This document shows positions 23,788 through 36,149 of a stretch of 64,000 bases of DNA, piece after piece (the first letter of the stretch is position 1; every line of letters begins with the position of its first letter). The DNA lies in assembly GCF_021917145.1 (NCBI RefSeq), contig NC_061076.1:1221032-1285031 (forward strand), written 5' to 3'. The translations under genes were made by a program, and so were the position numbers. The notes below the pieces were generated by a model. The model ran no database searches and was not told the DNA's origin. It saw only the letters and a list, made by a program, of their open reading frames with translations. This stretch comes from Hypomesus transpacificus. Its lineage: Eukaryota; Chordata; Actinopteri; Osmeriformes; Osmeridae.

Positions 23788-26224
23788 CCCAACAGGAGGA
23801 GAAGGGAGGGGAGGAGGAGGAGGAGGAGGAGGAGGAGACTGGAAGACCTCCTCTCCACTCCTGCAAATCTGCTGCTCAAAGGAGGAGGAGGAATGTACAT
23901 TTGTAAATGTAATGTAAATGAGGAGGAGTCCTTTCAGTATCAGCTGCTCTACCCACCTGTAGACCTACCCAACCTGTAACACAGTCACCATGTGATTCCA
24001 CTATAGTCATGTGTTAAGTCTTAGTGCTTCCTAAGTTAAGCATGTGTTACCACTGTTCCTTCTAAGTTTATTATTTGTTTTACCAGTAATACGAAGTTAC
24101 ATTTCTTTGTCGCCGCGGTTGTGCTGCGTGGTGAGTTCCCTGTGCCTGGGTGTTAACATGGCTCACCAGCTGTATGTCATCAAGCTGGGGCAAATCATCT
24201 TCTCAGTGTGAGGTCCTCTCCTTCCCCTTTGTCTCTCTTTGTCTTTCCCTCTTGCTTTCTCTTTCCCTCTCTCCCTTTTGATCTCTCTCGCATCAGTTTT
24301 TCCTTGGGTTTGCCACCACCTGCTCTATCTGCTGCCACTCTAGTCCTGTCTTGTCTGGGTGGGTGCAACAGAAGGCCCGGAGGCCTCGATTCATATTTTC
24401 TTATTTACTCACTTGGCAAGAGGTTAATGGCTTCCAGACTGTTTTGTGGGGTGGGGTGGTTTCGTATGGCTATAAAAAAAATGAAACATTGATCCTGTTT
24501 TCAAAGATGCAGACATATCGAACCACAAAAGTTTAGCTGACACTAGTCTGAGTGAGTGATGGTGTGTCATCTTAATTAAAGGCTCTTAAAAACGTCTCTA
24601 TACTGTCGAGCCATAGTTTCAGTAACATGCGAATCGCCTCCTCCCGCCCTCTCCAAGATGGGAGAGTTTCATGCACACCATAACCACATTTCAGAAACAT
24701 TACTTAGCCAGCTATGCCACCAAACATTGGTTGCTGATGGTTGGCCGAAATGTACCCTGCGTGAGTTCAACCAATTCAATTTGGTTACAGGGGCGTTCAT
24801 GCTAATAGTTTGCTCTATAGACCTACGTATTACAACACTATTTATAACCTAAGCAATGTTATGATACTGTCTTTTCACTGCTGTCTGTTTACCTGTAAAG
24901 GGAAACGTTAATCCTGCTCTCGTAGACACAGACTGTAGAATAACAAGATCCAATCCTGTTTCTGGGTACAGTATGTGGTCCATGGGCTGGGGATACAGTA
25001 CCTGGGTGTATGTATACTGTTAGAATATGCCCTTTTCTTGTAACTTCTACATGCTTTATTTGTATGTCATTTTGGTTGAGAGCTGAATGAATTAAACGTC
25101 AAGCTGGCAACTCTCAGCAGAGCAGTCTTTGTGATCCACAGACTCCGTTGTCGACCTCAGCAGTAAATCAGGATTCACAAAAGGGATGTCTGTTCTCGCC
25201 ACGTACAGAAACATGTTTGAAGCCAACGTAGTTAATCACACTACCAAACGTGACTCATTCTATAGCTCAAAATTGTCTCGATGAACACGTATCAAAAGTT
25301 TGAGTCGGGTCACTTCTGAGTCATGCACAGTGTGGTTATGTTATGTGTTGGTGATGGGTCTTGTTTACCTGTCTGGCAGCTGTTTGAACCCTGAGGAAAA
25401 GTTCCTCTCTAAGCTGGATCATGATCAAACAAACCTCAGCAACGAGACAATGTAAGGTAAACCTTGCCTAGGGTACCAAATGTGCTAGGACACCGACACT
25501 GAGAACAAGGTTGGATCAGAATGCCTTTTGTAGGCCTCCAGTTGGTCGAACAGCGCTGCTCCTCAAGGGTTGGCCTTACTGGTGAACTGCAGCAGCTGGC
25601 TCGAGCCGTGGAATGCGCTGACGTCAAAGAAGGAAACCGAATGTGAAAATGAAAACGAAAAGACGAGAGGAAGCCCCACATCTGCATGCGTGAGTTGGAA
25701 TCCCGATGTCAGTGGAGCCTCGTGGATTCTCCCGCTTATCCTCTGATTGTCCTCCGAACAGGCTGTATTTACGTCATTCTTTAATTTTGTCACTGCACGC
25801 ATGTTCATAAGACACCAGAAACGGATCACATGTTCCAGAATCCAGTTTGAAAACCAGTATCCAGTAAAAAAAAAAAAAAAAACGTTTTTAAATTAAGGTT
25901 TAAAATGCCTTTCTTTATCTTTCGATCTTTCAGATTTTAGTTATATTAGTAACTGCAGGAAGACGACGGAAATTCACTTCAAAAATATTTATTTCACATT
26001 GAAATGCTAACAAAACATAAACAGTATGGCCAGAAATAAATAGATATAAAATAAATATTTTTAAAATCATAAATATAAAATATGTAACTGTAGACAGGGA
26101 GAGGGGACCACGACACTAACAATCTGACCTCATTCAACATGATAACACTGTACATGGCGATATTTCTATCACACAACACAAATGCTGACACATTGAAAAA
26201 CGTTGCTTCACGCAAACTGTAACT
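23788..26224. other. rdm1 3' flank to interferon cluster; no gene seen
   Basis: Begins with the rdm1 3' UTR containing a GGA-rich microsatellite (23800-23895). The rest shows no convincing exon on either strand. A cluster of GAAA repeats is listed separately. The AT-rich end (25985-26200), with several ATTTA motifs on the minus strand, is probably the 3' UTR of the first interferon. Confidence 0.6.
25631..25663 (+). promoter_or_regulatory. GAAA-repeat cluster, ISRE/IRF-like
   Basis: Reads aggaaaccga then atgtgaaaatgaaaacgaaa: five GAAA cores spaced for tandem IRF binding. A TGACGTCA-like site (gctgacgtcaaa) lies just left. It is 0.56 kb beyond the stop of interferon 1 on the side away from its promoter, so an enhancer or the promoter of a lost gene are both possible. 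Confidence 0.45.
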
Positions 26225-27320
26225 TTAGGTTCTCGTCGGCCAGAAGAGGCAGTCGGAGTGGTTTTTCAAGATGAACTGCAGAGCGGAGAGCAGCTCCTTT
26301 CGAACCACTTCCCAGCCACAGAAACTGGAGCTCTGTATGAGAGAGGGAGAGAAACACGCGCATTTTCATCAATCGGGAGATCCATGTTTCCATCGCTTAG
26401 AAGCAGCTCAACATTTGACAGACAGACACGCCATGGTTGTAATGCTGTATTTTCAACACAAACCGACTTACTTTCTCTATTACAATCCCCATCAGCCTGT
26501 CAAAAAATGCTTTCAGGGTCTCTGACCCATCATCCCCATCCACGCTGCTGCTCACCTGAATAGACAAAAAAACAATAAAGTTTGAGTTGAACAAAAATGT
26601 CTCCCATCTTCAGTCAATCAAAATAACTCTAAATTTCTCAATTTTATTTAGAATCACTGCAAATAACTGTATGACTGAAAGAATGGACCTCTATATCTCG
26701 CGGTCGTTGTGTTACTCTTTAGACTTGCTATAGGCCTAACTCACACAGCGGCTTTCTTCGGTTAGACGGTAAACAAGTTCGAGAAAGTCCTCCAGCTTCT
26801 TCTGGTCCCAGGCGCTCGGCAGGTCTTCATCTGCAAACAGGGAGCCGATGCTCTCCAGAGTCTGGTGAATTGCCTTTGTGGTCTCCCTCCGCTATAAGCA
26901 CATATGTAAGATTATTGGCCGGTTTTTAACGTTTTAGTATTTAACATTTCAAATGTTCAGTGTGTAACTGCATTTGTCCTTCTTAATTTGAAGGCTGTAA
27001 GGAGTTATTTGTGTGCTTACCTGCTGTCCACCAGACGTGTTGAAGGCCGAGGCTGGAAATGCGAGTATCACATTATCCTGCTGACATTGTGCGGGAAAGT
27101 TACCCCCCTGGAAAATAAACATAATGCAAATTATTTTCAATCGTTAAGTAGCTGCTGTAAATCATCTCCACAGTAGGGGATCATTTACCATGTCCCTGAG
27201 CAGGTGATGTGTCATCTTCAACAGGTTCCCCTGCAGTTGACACGTGGGCATTGACATGACTTGCGTGAGGCACAGCAGGAGAAATGTGATGCTGATCCAC
27301 GCCACGCTCTGGATTGCCAT
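26225..27320 (-). CDS. Type I interferon 1, four-cysteine (group II) type
   Basis: Secreted antiviral cytokine acting through the CRF-family interferon receptors. Five exons on the minus strand: 27189-27320, 27021-27107, 26745-26891, 26472-26555 and 26225-26332, giving 185 residues with every junction in phase 0, the five-exon fish type I interferon layout. The signal peptide is MAIQSVAWISITFLLLCLTQ. Mature cysteines sit at MPTCQL, PAQCQQ, ESRC and FCGWEV, the positions used for two disulfides in group II fish interferons; a fifth is near the end (SDCLF). The helix F signature is CGW-EVVRKEL, with Gly where CAW is usual. The exact subgroup (b, c or f) cannot be settled by eye. It is followed downstream by an AT-rich 3' region. 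Confidence 0.88.
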
Positions 27321-27517
27321 GGTTCAGGTAGGCTACAGAGTTGATAAACTGCAGAACAGATCACTATTGTTACCTTTAATAGGCTGCGTCTTTGGATGAT
27401 TCATTCGCTAAACCCAAACAACCTCTCGTATATTTGTATATTGACTCACCTGGTTGCAGAGTGTTGATGGTGCTCAGTTGGGTCAAACTCGATTGTGTCT
27501 GAGTACCATTGTTGTGG

Positions 27518-27558
27518 TTTAAATAGTATTCATTTAAGGATGTATGCAAAGTGAAAGG
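27518..27558 (-). promoter_or_regulatory. Interferon 1 promoter: TATA-like and ISRE-like elements
   Basis: On the minus strand a TATTTAAA-type box (27518-27525) lies about 200 bp upstream of the start codon. An AAAGTGAAAG element (27547-27558, seen on the plus strand) is 20-30 bp further upstream, a spacing typical of virus-inducible interferon promoters. Confidence 0.5.
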
Positions 27559-28100
27559 GGGCTTAGTAAAATTGAACGGATTTTGGAAATTTTGGTCAAG
27601 ATCAAACCGCAAGGCAGGATTTCCGCCCCTCCCCCACCCCCTTCACATTGGACACCCCCTCTATAGTCTAGGGCAAGATGTCTTGATCACTGTCTGCTGT
27701 TTGTATGTCCCTATAGATCCCTATAGGTTTGGAGTGAAGCCTGGCAAAGGTCCGAATGTTAAATATGTTAATAAGGAATCCGGTGACAGTTTATAGACCA
27801 TCTATTGACAGCTGTGGAGCTGGCTATCATACATCTATTGGGTTTTGGAGATTTTCACTCGTGGATATCAGCACGGTAATTTCTACTGTGTGCGCGTGGA
27901 CCTGTACATTTGTCTACAGGCCTACACATTAGTACCGATTAATATTTATTTTAAAACATGATGTAAAACAGCGTATTTATAAAAAGGCCATACTTTGGTA
28001 AACATGAAAATATAAATCACAGGACACAGCGTAATCAACGCGCAATAACGTTAGCCTTGGTCTATCCCTGACATGTAGACCGGGAGAAACAGTTCATATA
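27559..28100. other. Interferon 1 upstream flank
   Basis: No exon or repeat is recognised up to the Tc1 element, whose TA target copy is at 28099-28100. Confidence 0.5.
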
Positions 28101-29760
28101 CAGTGCCCTCCAAAAGTATTGGAACAGTGAGGCGAATTCCTTTATTTTTGCTGTAGACTGAAAACATTTGGGCTTGACATCAAATAATGAACGTGAGACC
28201 AGAGATCAACGTTTCAGCTTTTATTTCCAGGTATTTACATCAGGATCTGATGCACAACTAAGACAATATCACATTTTGTTTGAATCCACCCATTTGTCAT
28301 GTGATCAAAAGTATTGGAACAGATATACTTAAAACATATTTAAGTGAATAAGACTTAATATTTAGTTGCAAATCCTTTGCTTTCAATAACTGCAGCAAGT
28401 CTGTGACCCATTGACGTCACCAAACTTTTGCATTCTTCCTTTTTGATGCTTTCCCAGGCTTTCACTGCAGCCTCTTTCAGTTGTTGTTTGTTTTGTGGGG
28501 TTCCTCCCTTCAGTCTCCTCTTAAGCAGGTAAAATGCATGCTCTATAGGGTTTAAGTCTGGAGATTGACTTGGCCAGTCTAATACCTTCCATTTCTTGCC
28601 CCTGATGAACTCCTTTGTTGTTTTGGCAGTGTGTTTTGGGTCGTTATCTTGCTGCATGATGAAGGCTCTGCCAATCAGTTTGGTTGCATCTTTCCTTAAA
28701 TTGGCAGACAAAATGTTTCTGTAGACTTCCGAGTTCATTTTGCTGCTGCCATCATGTGTTACATCCTCAATGAAGATTAATGAGCCCGTCCCAGAAGAAG
28801 CCATGCAAGCCCAAGCCATGACATTACCTCCACCGTGTTTCACAGATGAGCTTGTGTGTTTGGGATCATGAGCAGTTCCTTTCTTTCTCCAAACTTTAGC
28901 CTTTCCATCACTTTGGTAAAAGTTAATCTTTGTCTCATCAGTCCATAAAACTTTGTCCCAGAATTTTTGAGGTTCATCTCTGTACTTTTTGGCAAATTCC
29001 AGCCTGGCCTTCCTATTCTTCTTGCTAATGAGTGGTTTGCATCTTCTGGTGTAGCCCTTGTACTTTTGTTCATGAAGTCTTCTGCGAACAGTAGATAGTG
29101 ATACCTTCACTCCTGCCATCTGGAGGTTGTTGCTGATCTCACTAACAGTTGTTTTAGGGTCTTTCTTTACAGCTCTCACAATGTTTCTGTCATCAACTGC
29201 TGATGTTTTCCTTGGTCTACCTGTTCGACGTCTGTTACTTAGTACACCAGTAGTTTTCTTCTTCTTCAGGACATTCCAAATGGTTGTACTGGCTATGGCC
29301 AATGTTTCTGCAATGGCTCTGATTGATTTTCCATCTTCTCTAAGACTCACAATTGCTTGTTTTTCACCCAAAGACAGCGCTCTGGTTTTCATGTTGTTTT
29401 CACCTCTGAATACAGTCTGCATAGACAAAACCTATCTTACCCAATCTGAACCTGAGTGTAGACATTCAGTGGTATTTATTGATTGAATAATGTATGTAAT
29501 AGGACACACCTGGGCAACAAAACACACCTGTCAGTCACATGTTCCAATACTTTTGCTCACGTGACAAATGGGTGGGTTCGAACAAAAAGGTGATATTTTC
29601 TAATTTGTGCATCAGATCCTGATGTAAATACCTGGAAATAAAAGCTGAAACGTTGATCTCTGGTTTCACATTCATCGTTTGATGTCAAGCCCAAATGTTT
29701 TCAGTCTACAGCAAAATAAAGGAATTGGCCTCACTGTTCCAATACTTTTGGAGGGCACTG
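28101..29760 (-). mobile_element. Complete Tc1-type transposon
   Basis: A 1,660-bp element bounded by TA on both sides (28099-28100 and 29761-29762). Terminal inverted repeats begin cagtgccctccaaaagtatt and extend about 220 bp with only scattered differences. Within each arm 'aaaagtattggaaca' recurs near the inner end, the IR/DR arrangement of many vertebrate Tc1 elements. It sits between interferon 1 and interferon 2. Confidence 0.95.
28355..29428 (-). CDS. Tc1 transposase, intact reading frame
   Basis: Cut-and-paste DDE transposase of the Tc1 family. The open frame has 357 codons; translation probably starts at Met13 (MKTRALSLGE), giving about 345 residues, the usual Tc1 length. Features in order: paired-like helix-turn-helix (KQAIVSLREDGKSIRAIAET), the AT-hook-like GRPRK at 70-74, a second HTH (TTVSEISNNLQ..VSLSTVRRRLHE), and the catalytic triad D164 (WTDETK), D261 (MQQDNDPKH) and E296 (SPDLNPIE), with exactly 34 residues between the last two (DD34E). 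The glycine-rich box GGGNVMAWACM follows the first Asp. No stop or frameshift is present and both inverted repeats are intact, so a recently active or still mobilisable copy is plausible. Confidence 0.95.
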   Translation of the reverse strand: MSMQTVFRGENNMKTRALSLGEKQAIVSLREDGKSIRAIAETLAIASTTIWNVLKKKKTTGVLSNRRRTGRPRKTSAVDDRNIVRAVKKDPKTTVSEISNNLQMAGVKVSLSTVRRRLHEQKYKGYTRRCKPLISKKNRKARLEFAKKYRDEPQKFWDKVLWTDETKINFYQSDGKAKVWRKKGTAHDPKHTSSSVKHGGGNVMAWACMASSGTGSLIFIEDVTHDGSSKMNSEVYRNILSANLRKDATKLIGRAFIMQQDNDPKHTAKTTKEFIRGKKWKVLDWPSQSPDLNPIEHAFYLLKRRLKGGTPQNKQQLKEAAVKAWESIKKEECKSLVTSMGHRLAAVIESKGFATKY

Positions 29761-29877
29761 TATGAGAAAGTAACAATGTTTTCTCTCCAAATCTGAAGTA
29801 GCTAAAGCTTGGCAAAGGTGATTTTGGATATATTCTAAATTATTTTATTAATATAGATAGTGGTCTATATAATATAG

Positions 29878-30388
29878 CCTAGCTCTTCTCCTGCCTGGCC
29901 CCCCAATGGTGGAACCAGCTCCCCACCTCCATCAGGGACACTGACTGTCTCCCCACCTTCAAGAAAAGGCTCAACACGCACTTGTTCCGGGAGTACAACG
30001 GCACTTAGGAATGCTTGGCTGGACCTGATGTTAGTTTCCTCCAGGATCACAATGACTCTTATCGAGAGACTTGTTGCTCTTGTAGATTTGTTATAACGAA
30101 GTTAACTCTTGAACTCTTGTACTCGCTGTGAAATATTTTACTGTTGATTGTTCTTCTACAGGTACAGTCTTGCACTTTTTGGGGTTCATGTTGTTCATAA
30201 CTGCATGTTCTTATGGGTCTTCCCTTTGGCAGTTGTTTAGTTTTTCACAATGTATGCTTCATGTTCTGGCTGCTTGCAATGTTTGGGACTACCTCGTTGT
30301 TATGATCAGTGACCTGGCTCTTTTGTAAAGCTCTCTCTTGGAAGTTGCTTTGGATAAAAGCGTCTGCTAAATGCATAAATGTAAATGT
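29878..30388 (+). mobile_element. LINE fragment: ORF2 C-terminus plus 3' UTR
   Basis: Starts with the conserved end of a non-LTR retrotransposon polyprotein: WNQLPTSIRDTDCLPTFKKR then LNTHLFREYNGT and a stop. About 380 bp of 3' UTR follow, ending ttggataaaagcgtctgcta aatgcataaatgtaaatgta. The 5' part is missing, as in most LINE insertions. The same 3' UTR occurs at 19.64 and 33.18 kb, and its last 45 bp are shared with the SINE at 53.2 kb. Confidence 0.75.
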
Positions 30389-31048
30389 ATATACGGTTTG
30401 AAGTAAAGTTACGTGCGTGACACGCAGCCACACACAATTACCCTGTTCACAATCATTTGGGGAAAATTCCAAACCTAATATTTGTTTAAACCATTAAAGT
30501 AACAAAACGATGATGCTCATCATAACACTGGCACCCACACCCCAGGCCCCCAGTGAAAACAACTGTTCTGACAACAACCTCCAGAAACTGTGTAATGTTC
30601 AGAGAGTTGCCCAAAAATGTTCGTCCATTCCCGCGTTGGAGGATGTGATGACTGGAGAGTGGCTGGGCCACCTCCATAGTGAATTTGTTGTACAGTAAAA
30701 TAGGCATGATTGTAGTTAAGAAGTGGGTTGTCATCCACTCAGGATAGAATATGACTTGCCACTATCGAATCCGTCAATCCTGAGAGATCCTGTAGGCTCT
30801 TTAGCTAATGTGAGGTGGACTGGATTCGTTAGTCATGTGACAAGTCATAGCAATAAAAACAATTAAACAATACCCAACAGTATCTTATATTACGAATGTT
30901 TTTTTATTAATAAAAAAATGGCCATAAATAAATAAACAAACAGATAGATAAATAGATAAATAGATAAATAGATAAATAGACATAGATCTATTAATGGAAA
31001 TTAATTAGTTATTTTCGGCATATCTCATTTCGTGCCCGGGTTGTCGCT
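30389..31048. other. Interferon 2 3' flank
   Basis: No coding signal. Includes an ATAG/ATAA simple repeat (30938-30980) and AT-rich sequence that probably belongs to the 3' UTR of interferon 2. Confidence 0.5.
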
Positions 31049-32093
31049 TCACTCGTGACTCTCTATGAACTTCTTGAACGACAGCAGGATGTAACGGACT
31101 TCCAGTCTCACCGTCTCCCAAGCGCATGCGTTGTTCTTCTGAAAGCATAGAGTTTTTCTTTAACCACAGATGCCACTGCCGCTGCTTTGGCTCTGCCGCT
31201 GCGGTAGGCCTACAAGTGACTGGAAATTCCTACTTTCTATGCAATGACGAAATGTAGACTGCCATCCTTTTTATGATGAAATAGGAGCTGAAATGTGAGT
31301 TTCATAACTGAAGACCTACCTTCTCTTTCAGAATGCCACTCAGCTGGTCAAACAATGTCTGGAGAGATTCGCTGACCGCGGAGACCCGCTCTCTTTGACC
31401 AGGTGAGGCGCCTGCTTCACCAACCTATATAGACATGTCAGGAAATTCTGGACATTAGCATATAGGCTATATCATAATGCAACATTTGACCTTTGTTTCA
31501 CGCAATTAAGTGTGTTTTTACAACAACAAAAAAACATGTCTAAATGGTCAAAAGCCAATTCTGCTTCTATACTCACACATCCGTTAAGTTTCTTAATCTG
31601 ACGATATATGTAGTTAGTGAAGAGCTTCAGTTTATCAGTGTCCCAAGAGACGGAGGTTAGGTTGTTGATGAAAATCTGAGCCACGTGCTCAAATGTCTTC
31701 AGAGCGACAACGGTCACATCCTCTCTCTAGAGATAGACATTAAAACAGAGGCGAGAAAATGATGACAGAACAAAAATTACAACTCCTTGTCGTAAAAAAA
31801 CATGTCATACGATTTTTAGAATTTTGTATGATTCAATAGAGCGCTTTATTCCAACGGTATGGTTTACAGCTTACCCGTATAGAATTGTACAGGTTTTCTG
31901 GAAACAAACGAGACACTTTTTCCTTTCCTAGACACTCAATAGGAAAATGACCACTCGAAGATGAGACATTGGCCTGAAAGATACAAAAACATATGGGCAC
32001 ACAATTAGTAAACCAAACCTATTACAAAACTCAAATCACCTATACAAAACATCCGGTATTGTGTTGCGGGCCAGCGAAACAACAAACCACTCA

Positions 32094-32130
<37 letters not shown>

Positions 32131-32349
32131 GAGAGAGAGACTATAGCCTGAAGAACAAAACAAATTGGCCAGTACACAGATCAGAGCAGTACACATTTCT
32201 TACAGTTGACCCACCATATCAGAGAGTTTCAGAATACTCAGGTCGTTTAGTTGTCGCATCTGGAACTTTGTCCACCTGCAGACTTCAGATGCAGCCTGGT
32301 CACAGCAGCTCAGCGCGAATAAAATGCTCAAAAGTTTTAAAGTAGACAT
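31049..32349 (-). CDS. Type I interferon 2, four-cysteine (group II) type
   Basis: Secreted antiviral cytokine. Five minus-strand exons: 32215-32349, 31875-31973, 31577-31726, 31320-31424 and 31049-31138, all phase 0, for 192 residues. The signal peptide is MSTLKLLSILFALSCCDQAA, and the mature chain begins SEVCRWTKFQMRQLNDLSIL. Mature cysteines are in EVCRW, IECLG, NGC and ACAWE, the group II four-cysteine pattern. The CAW motif with ETVRLEVRYILLSFKKF is the family's C-terminal helix signature. Possible N-glycosylation sites are at NVSS and NNLTS. It differs strongly from interferon 1, so this is not a recent duplicate. A GA microsatellite (32099-32141) lies in intron 1. The exon 1 donor is gtgggt. 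Confidence 0.9.
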
Positions 32350-32422
32350 GCTTGTATATTGACACAATGTTGTAACGACTAATGATTAACTTTCACATGC
32401 CACCTTGGTAACATCCACCGGC

Positions 32423-32500
32423 TTTTAAAGCCAAAAAATGTACTTAAAAAAAGTCCCTGTTTGTGGCTAGAGCTGGTCCTCGCCTATTTTCGGTTCACTG
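32423..32500 (-). promoter_or_regulatory. Interferon 2 promoter elements
   Basis: On the minus strand a CTTTAAAAGC box (32423-32430) is about 75 bp upstream of the start codon. GTGAACCGAAAA (32487-32498), an IRF/ISRE-like sequence, lies about 140 bp upstream. Confidence 0.45.
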
Positions 32501-33177
32501 TGGTGGCTATAACGCTGACAGAATTCATTTGAAATTAATGTTTCAAGGTAAACATAATGCAATTCATAAGAAAAGAAAGCACGAATTAGTAATCCATATA
32601 TGTATGCTATTTGCTATTGGCTATTTGCATGTTGTGACTTGAATTTGCAGAGAAGTAGCCGAACGCTTAACGAATCTTGGCACTCTAGCACGATAATTTT
32701 GAGTTTCAAAATGAGTTCATATAGGCTATTATTCGCAATCAACGACTGAAGCAAAGCAGCGTAATTGCCCCAGCTGAAACGTTGACACGATTTGAGAACA
32801 TTTGGCACTTGATTCGATGAGGGGACGAAATAGCTTGGGAGAATATAACGTTTTATCAGCAACATTGTAGTGTGTTAATCACTACATTCAGTAGGTATTG
32901 CTTTCATGCATCCCACTAGCATAGATGTCAGAATCAGAATCAGAATTTGCTTATTCGCCTTGTAGTTTTACACAAAAACGGAATTTACTGTGGTAAGAAG
33001 GTGCAAACAATAAACATATAGGCCTACGGATCTTAAATTAAAAGTACAAAGTACAAAAGGCTAGTCTAATTCCAAGAACTAAACAATCTAAAACATTTCA
33101 GTCACAGGCTTGACCAGAGGTACAGTGTGTGTATGTACGTATATTTCGTTGGATTGATTTACTTGGTTTGCAGTGAT
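32501..33177. other. Intergenic with LINE tail fragment
   Basis: No exon found. The stretch 32926-33080 starts 'gtcagaatcagaatcagaat' and continues like the 3' end of the LINE family seen at 38.33-39.12 kb (minus orientation). Confidence 0.5.
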
Positions 33178-33330
33178 GATTTACATTTACATGTACATGT
33201 ATTCATTTAGCAGACGCTTTTATCCAAAGCGACTTCCAAGAGAGAGCTTTACAAAGTGCATAGGTCACTGATAATAACAACAAGATAGCCCCAAAGGATT
33301 GCGGGTAGCCAAAAACAAGAAGTACACGAT
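33178..33330 (-). mobile_element. LINE 3'-end fragment (short copy)
   Basis: Contains 'agcagacgcttttatccaaa', 'gcgacttccaagagagagct' and 'ataacaacaagatagcccca' in the same order as 19.64-19.79 kb, so it is a truncated copy of the same LINE 3' UTR, in reverse orientation. Confidence 0.7.
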
Positions 33331-33994
33331 TTGTAATACGCTTTGTGTTGGTTGCCGTGGAGTTGTATATTTGTGTCACCTTTTTCTTTAACCATTGACT
33401 TGTGCCTCCTGTATCACCGAAAAGATGATTACCAAAAAGATAAGGGACCAATTGGAGTGGGGTTGGGGCAGGCTACCTGGCCAATTCGACCTATATGTGG
33501 ACCAATGACGGGCCAAGAGGAAAAGTCGAGGGAAGAACGCGGCTGTCAGAGGAGCGTACGGAAGCGATCGGATGACAAGAGTATCATGCGAAGCTAAGAG
33601 ATCCAAACGGGTTGCTAACGTGTTCTGTCCCAAAAAACGATTCCTAAGGATTACGGAGGGGGAACTGTGGACGGTGCAGTATACCCAGTCGACTGTGAGG
33701 ACGAGAACGATCGGCTACCCAGGAGAAGGTGCAGGAGATTGATGCCAGGCAAACCACACGGACACTGGATGATCCGTCGCCGGAGGCTTAAAGACTTTTT
33801 AGAAATACATGTATTAACTTTTTATATATTAAAATACGATATTTTATAGTAATTGTGTTTTCATCTGTTTTCCTTTGGTTGTGCACACGCTGTTCCCTCT
33901 CAGAACGAACCCCAAATCAAGTTCCTAGACTTAAAAACTAGGTGGCGTAGTTGGCACAGCACTACACGCCGGCCACATGGGTGGCCCATGGGAC
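33331..33994. other. Unassigned stretch of different base composition
   Basis: 33400-33800 is richer in CpG and GC than its surroundings and has several overlapping frames of 60-85 codons (for example 33343-33597 and 33667-33849), none of which I recognise. It may be part of an inserted element, but no ends can be defined by eye. Confidence 0.35.
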
Positions 33995-34690
33995 GGATGG
34001 GGAACGTCCGGCCCGCGGGACGTATGCGGCCCGCGAGATCATTTGGTCCGGCCCGCCATGGCACTGCAGGCACCATATTATTAGGTGCATTATTCGTTGG
34101 CAGCAGCACTATTTTCATATGTGGAGGAGGACCGTGTAGGCGCGTAGCGTCGCATACCAATGTACCAAAACATTTTGCGCGCTGGCATGAAATGTGGAAT
34201 TCCTTTATAGCAAATCAAACCCAGAATACGTTGTTGGTTTAGGCTAAGCCCCGAATGTTTACATCGTCTGGCTCCGCGCCTGATGAACACTGAAATCGAT
34301 AAGCAGTCTAAAAAATGGTAGCAATATAAAAAATAATACGATCCCTTTCCGTAATCAAAGCAGGTTGCGTCCGGCCATGCCGTCACATTATGAGTTAATA
34401 AAATATTTGACCAAATATAGCAGGCACATATTTAAGTTGATAATTCTGTAAGGCCCCCGAATGATGTTACAAATATCCAAATGGCCCTCCTGCTTGGCCC
34501 ATCCGTACATGTGTCGCAGTATGGACAAGCACATTCTCAATTATAGCTTTAAAAGAATATAGAACATCGGGGCCTAAAGCCATAGCGGAAAATCCTTTAA
34601 GAATAACGTTGCAGAAGTTTAGTAAAGTTCCTCTAGATCCACTTTTCAAATTGGTGGACACTTTCTCTTTTTAAACAGCATTCCCTCCCT
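33995..34690. mobile_element. hAT (Charlie-like) element remnant
   Basis: The left part carries 'ggggaacgtccggcccgcgg' and 'catttggtccggcccgcc', the subterminal GGCCCGC-rich signature of Charlie-type hAT elements. The right limit (about 34690, 'attccctccctgctggg') is a guess. No transposase frame is recognisable. Confidence 0.4.
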
Positions 34691-35733
<1,043 letters not shown>

Positions 35734-35850
35734 GGCCGGATTTCCCAGATTCGTTAAGAAGCTCTTAACGCTAAGAGCTTCTTAGGAGCGTTCTAAGAGC
35801 GTTCTAGAGCATTCGTTAAGAGCTTCTTAACGAATCTGCGAAACCCGGCC
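35734..35850. mobile_element. Foldback MITE, 117 bp, 3-bp target duplication
   Basis: Nearly perfect hairpin. The left arm ggccggatttcccagattcg continues ttaagaagctcttaacg, and the right arm is its reverse complement with two mismatches. CTT occurs on both sides (35731-35733 and 35851-35853). A 3-bp duplication fits PIF/Harbinger mobilisation. Confidence 0.7.
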
Positions 35851-36149
35851 CTTGTTTGTCTGTCGTCGTGTAGTCTATAGGCCACGACAGTGAATGTGCC
35901 CATTGGAAGAGTTCTAGGCTATATCCTGTCTCGGTTACGGAATCACAAAAAAACTTACTAGGCTATACTGAACTTAATTTGACAAATACAAAGATTAATA
36001 ATGTATAAAACAGCTTTATTTTTTCAGTTTTTTTTCACGGTAAAAAGGTAGCACATTTTAAATAGTAATAAAATAAATAGTACTTATTATAATATTATAA
36101 TATAAATAGATAAATAAATAAAATAAATAAGAGGGGTTGCTGGGGGTGT
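35851..36149. other. Interferon 3 3' flank
   Basis: AT-rich (36050-36130 nearly all A/T), with ATTTA motifs on the minus strand. It is likely the 3' UTR of interferon 3. Confidence 0.5.
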
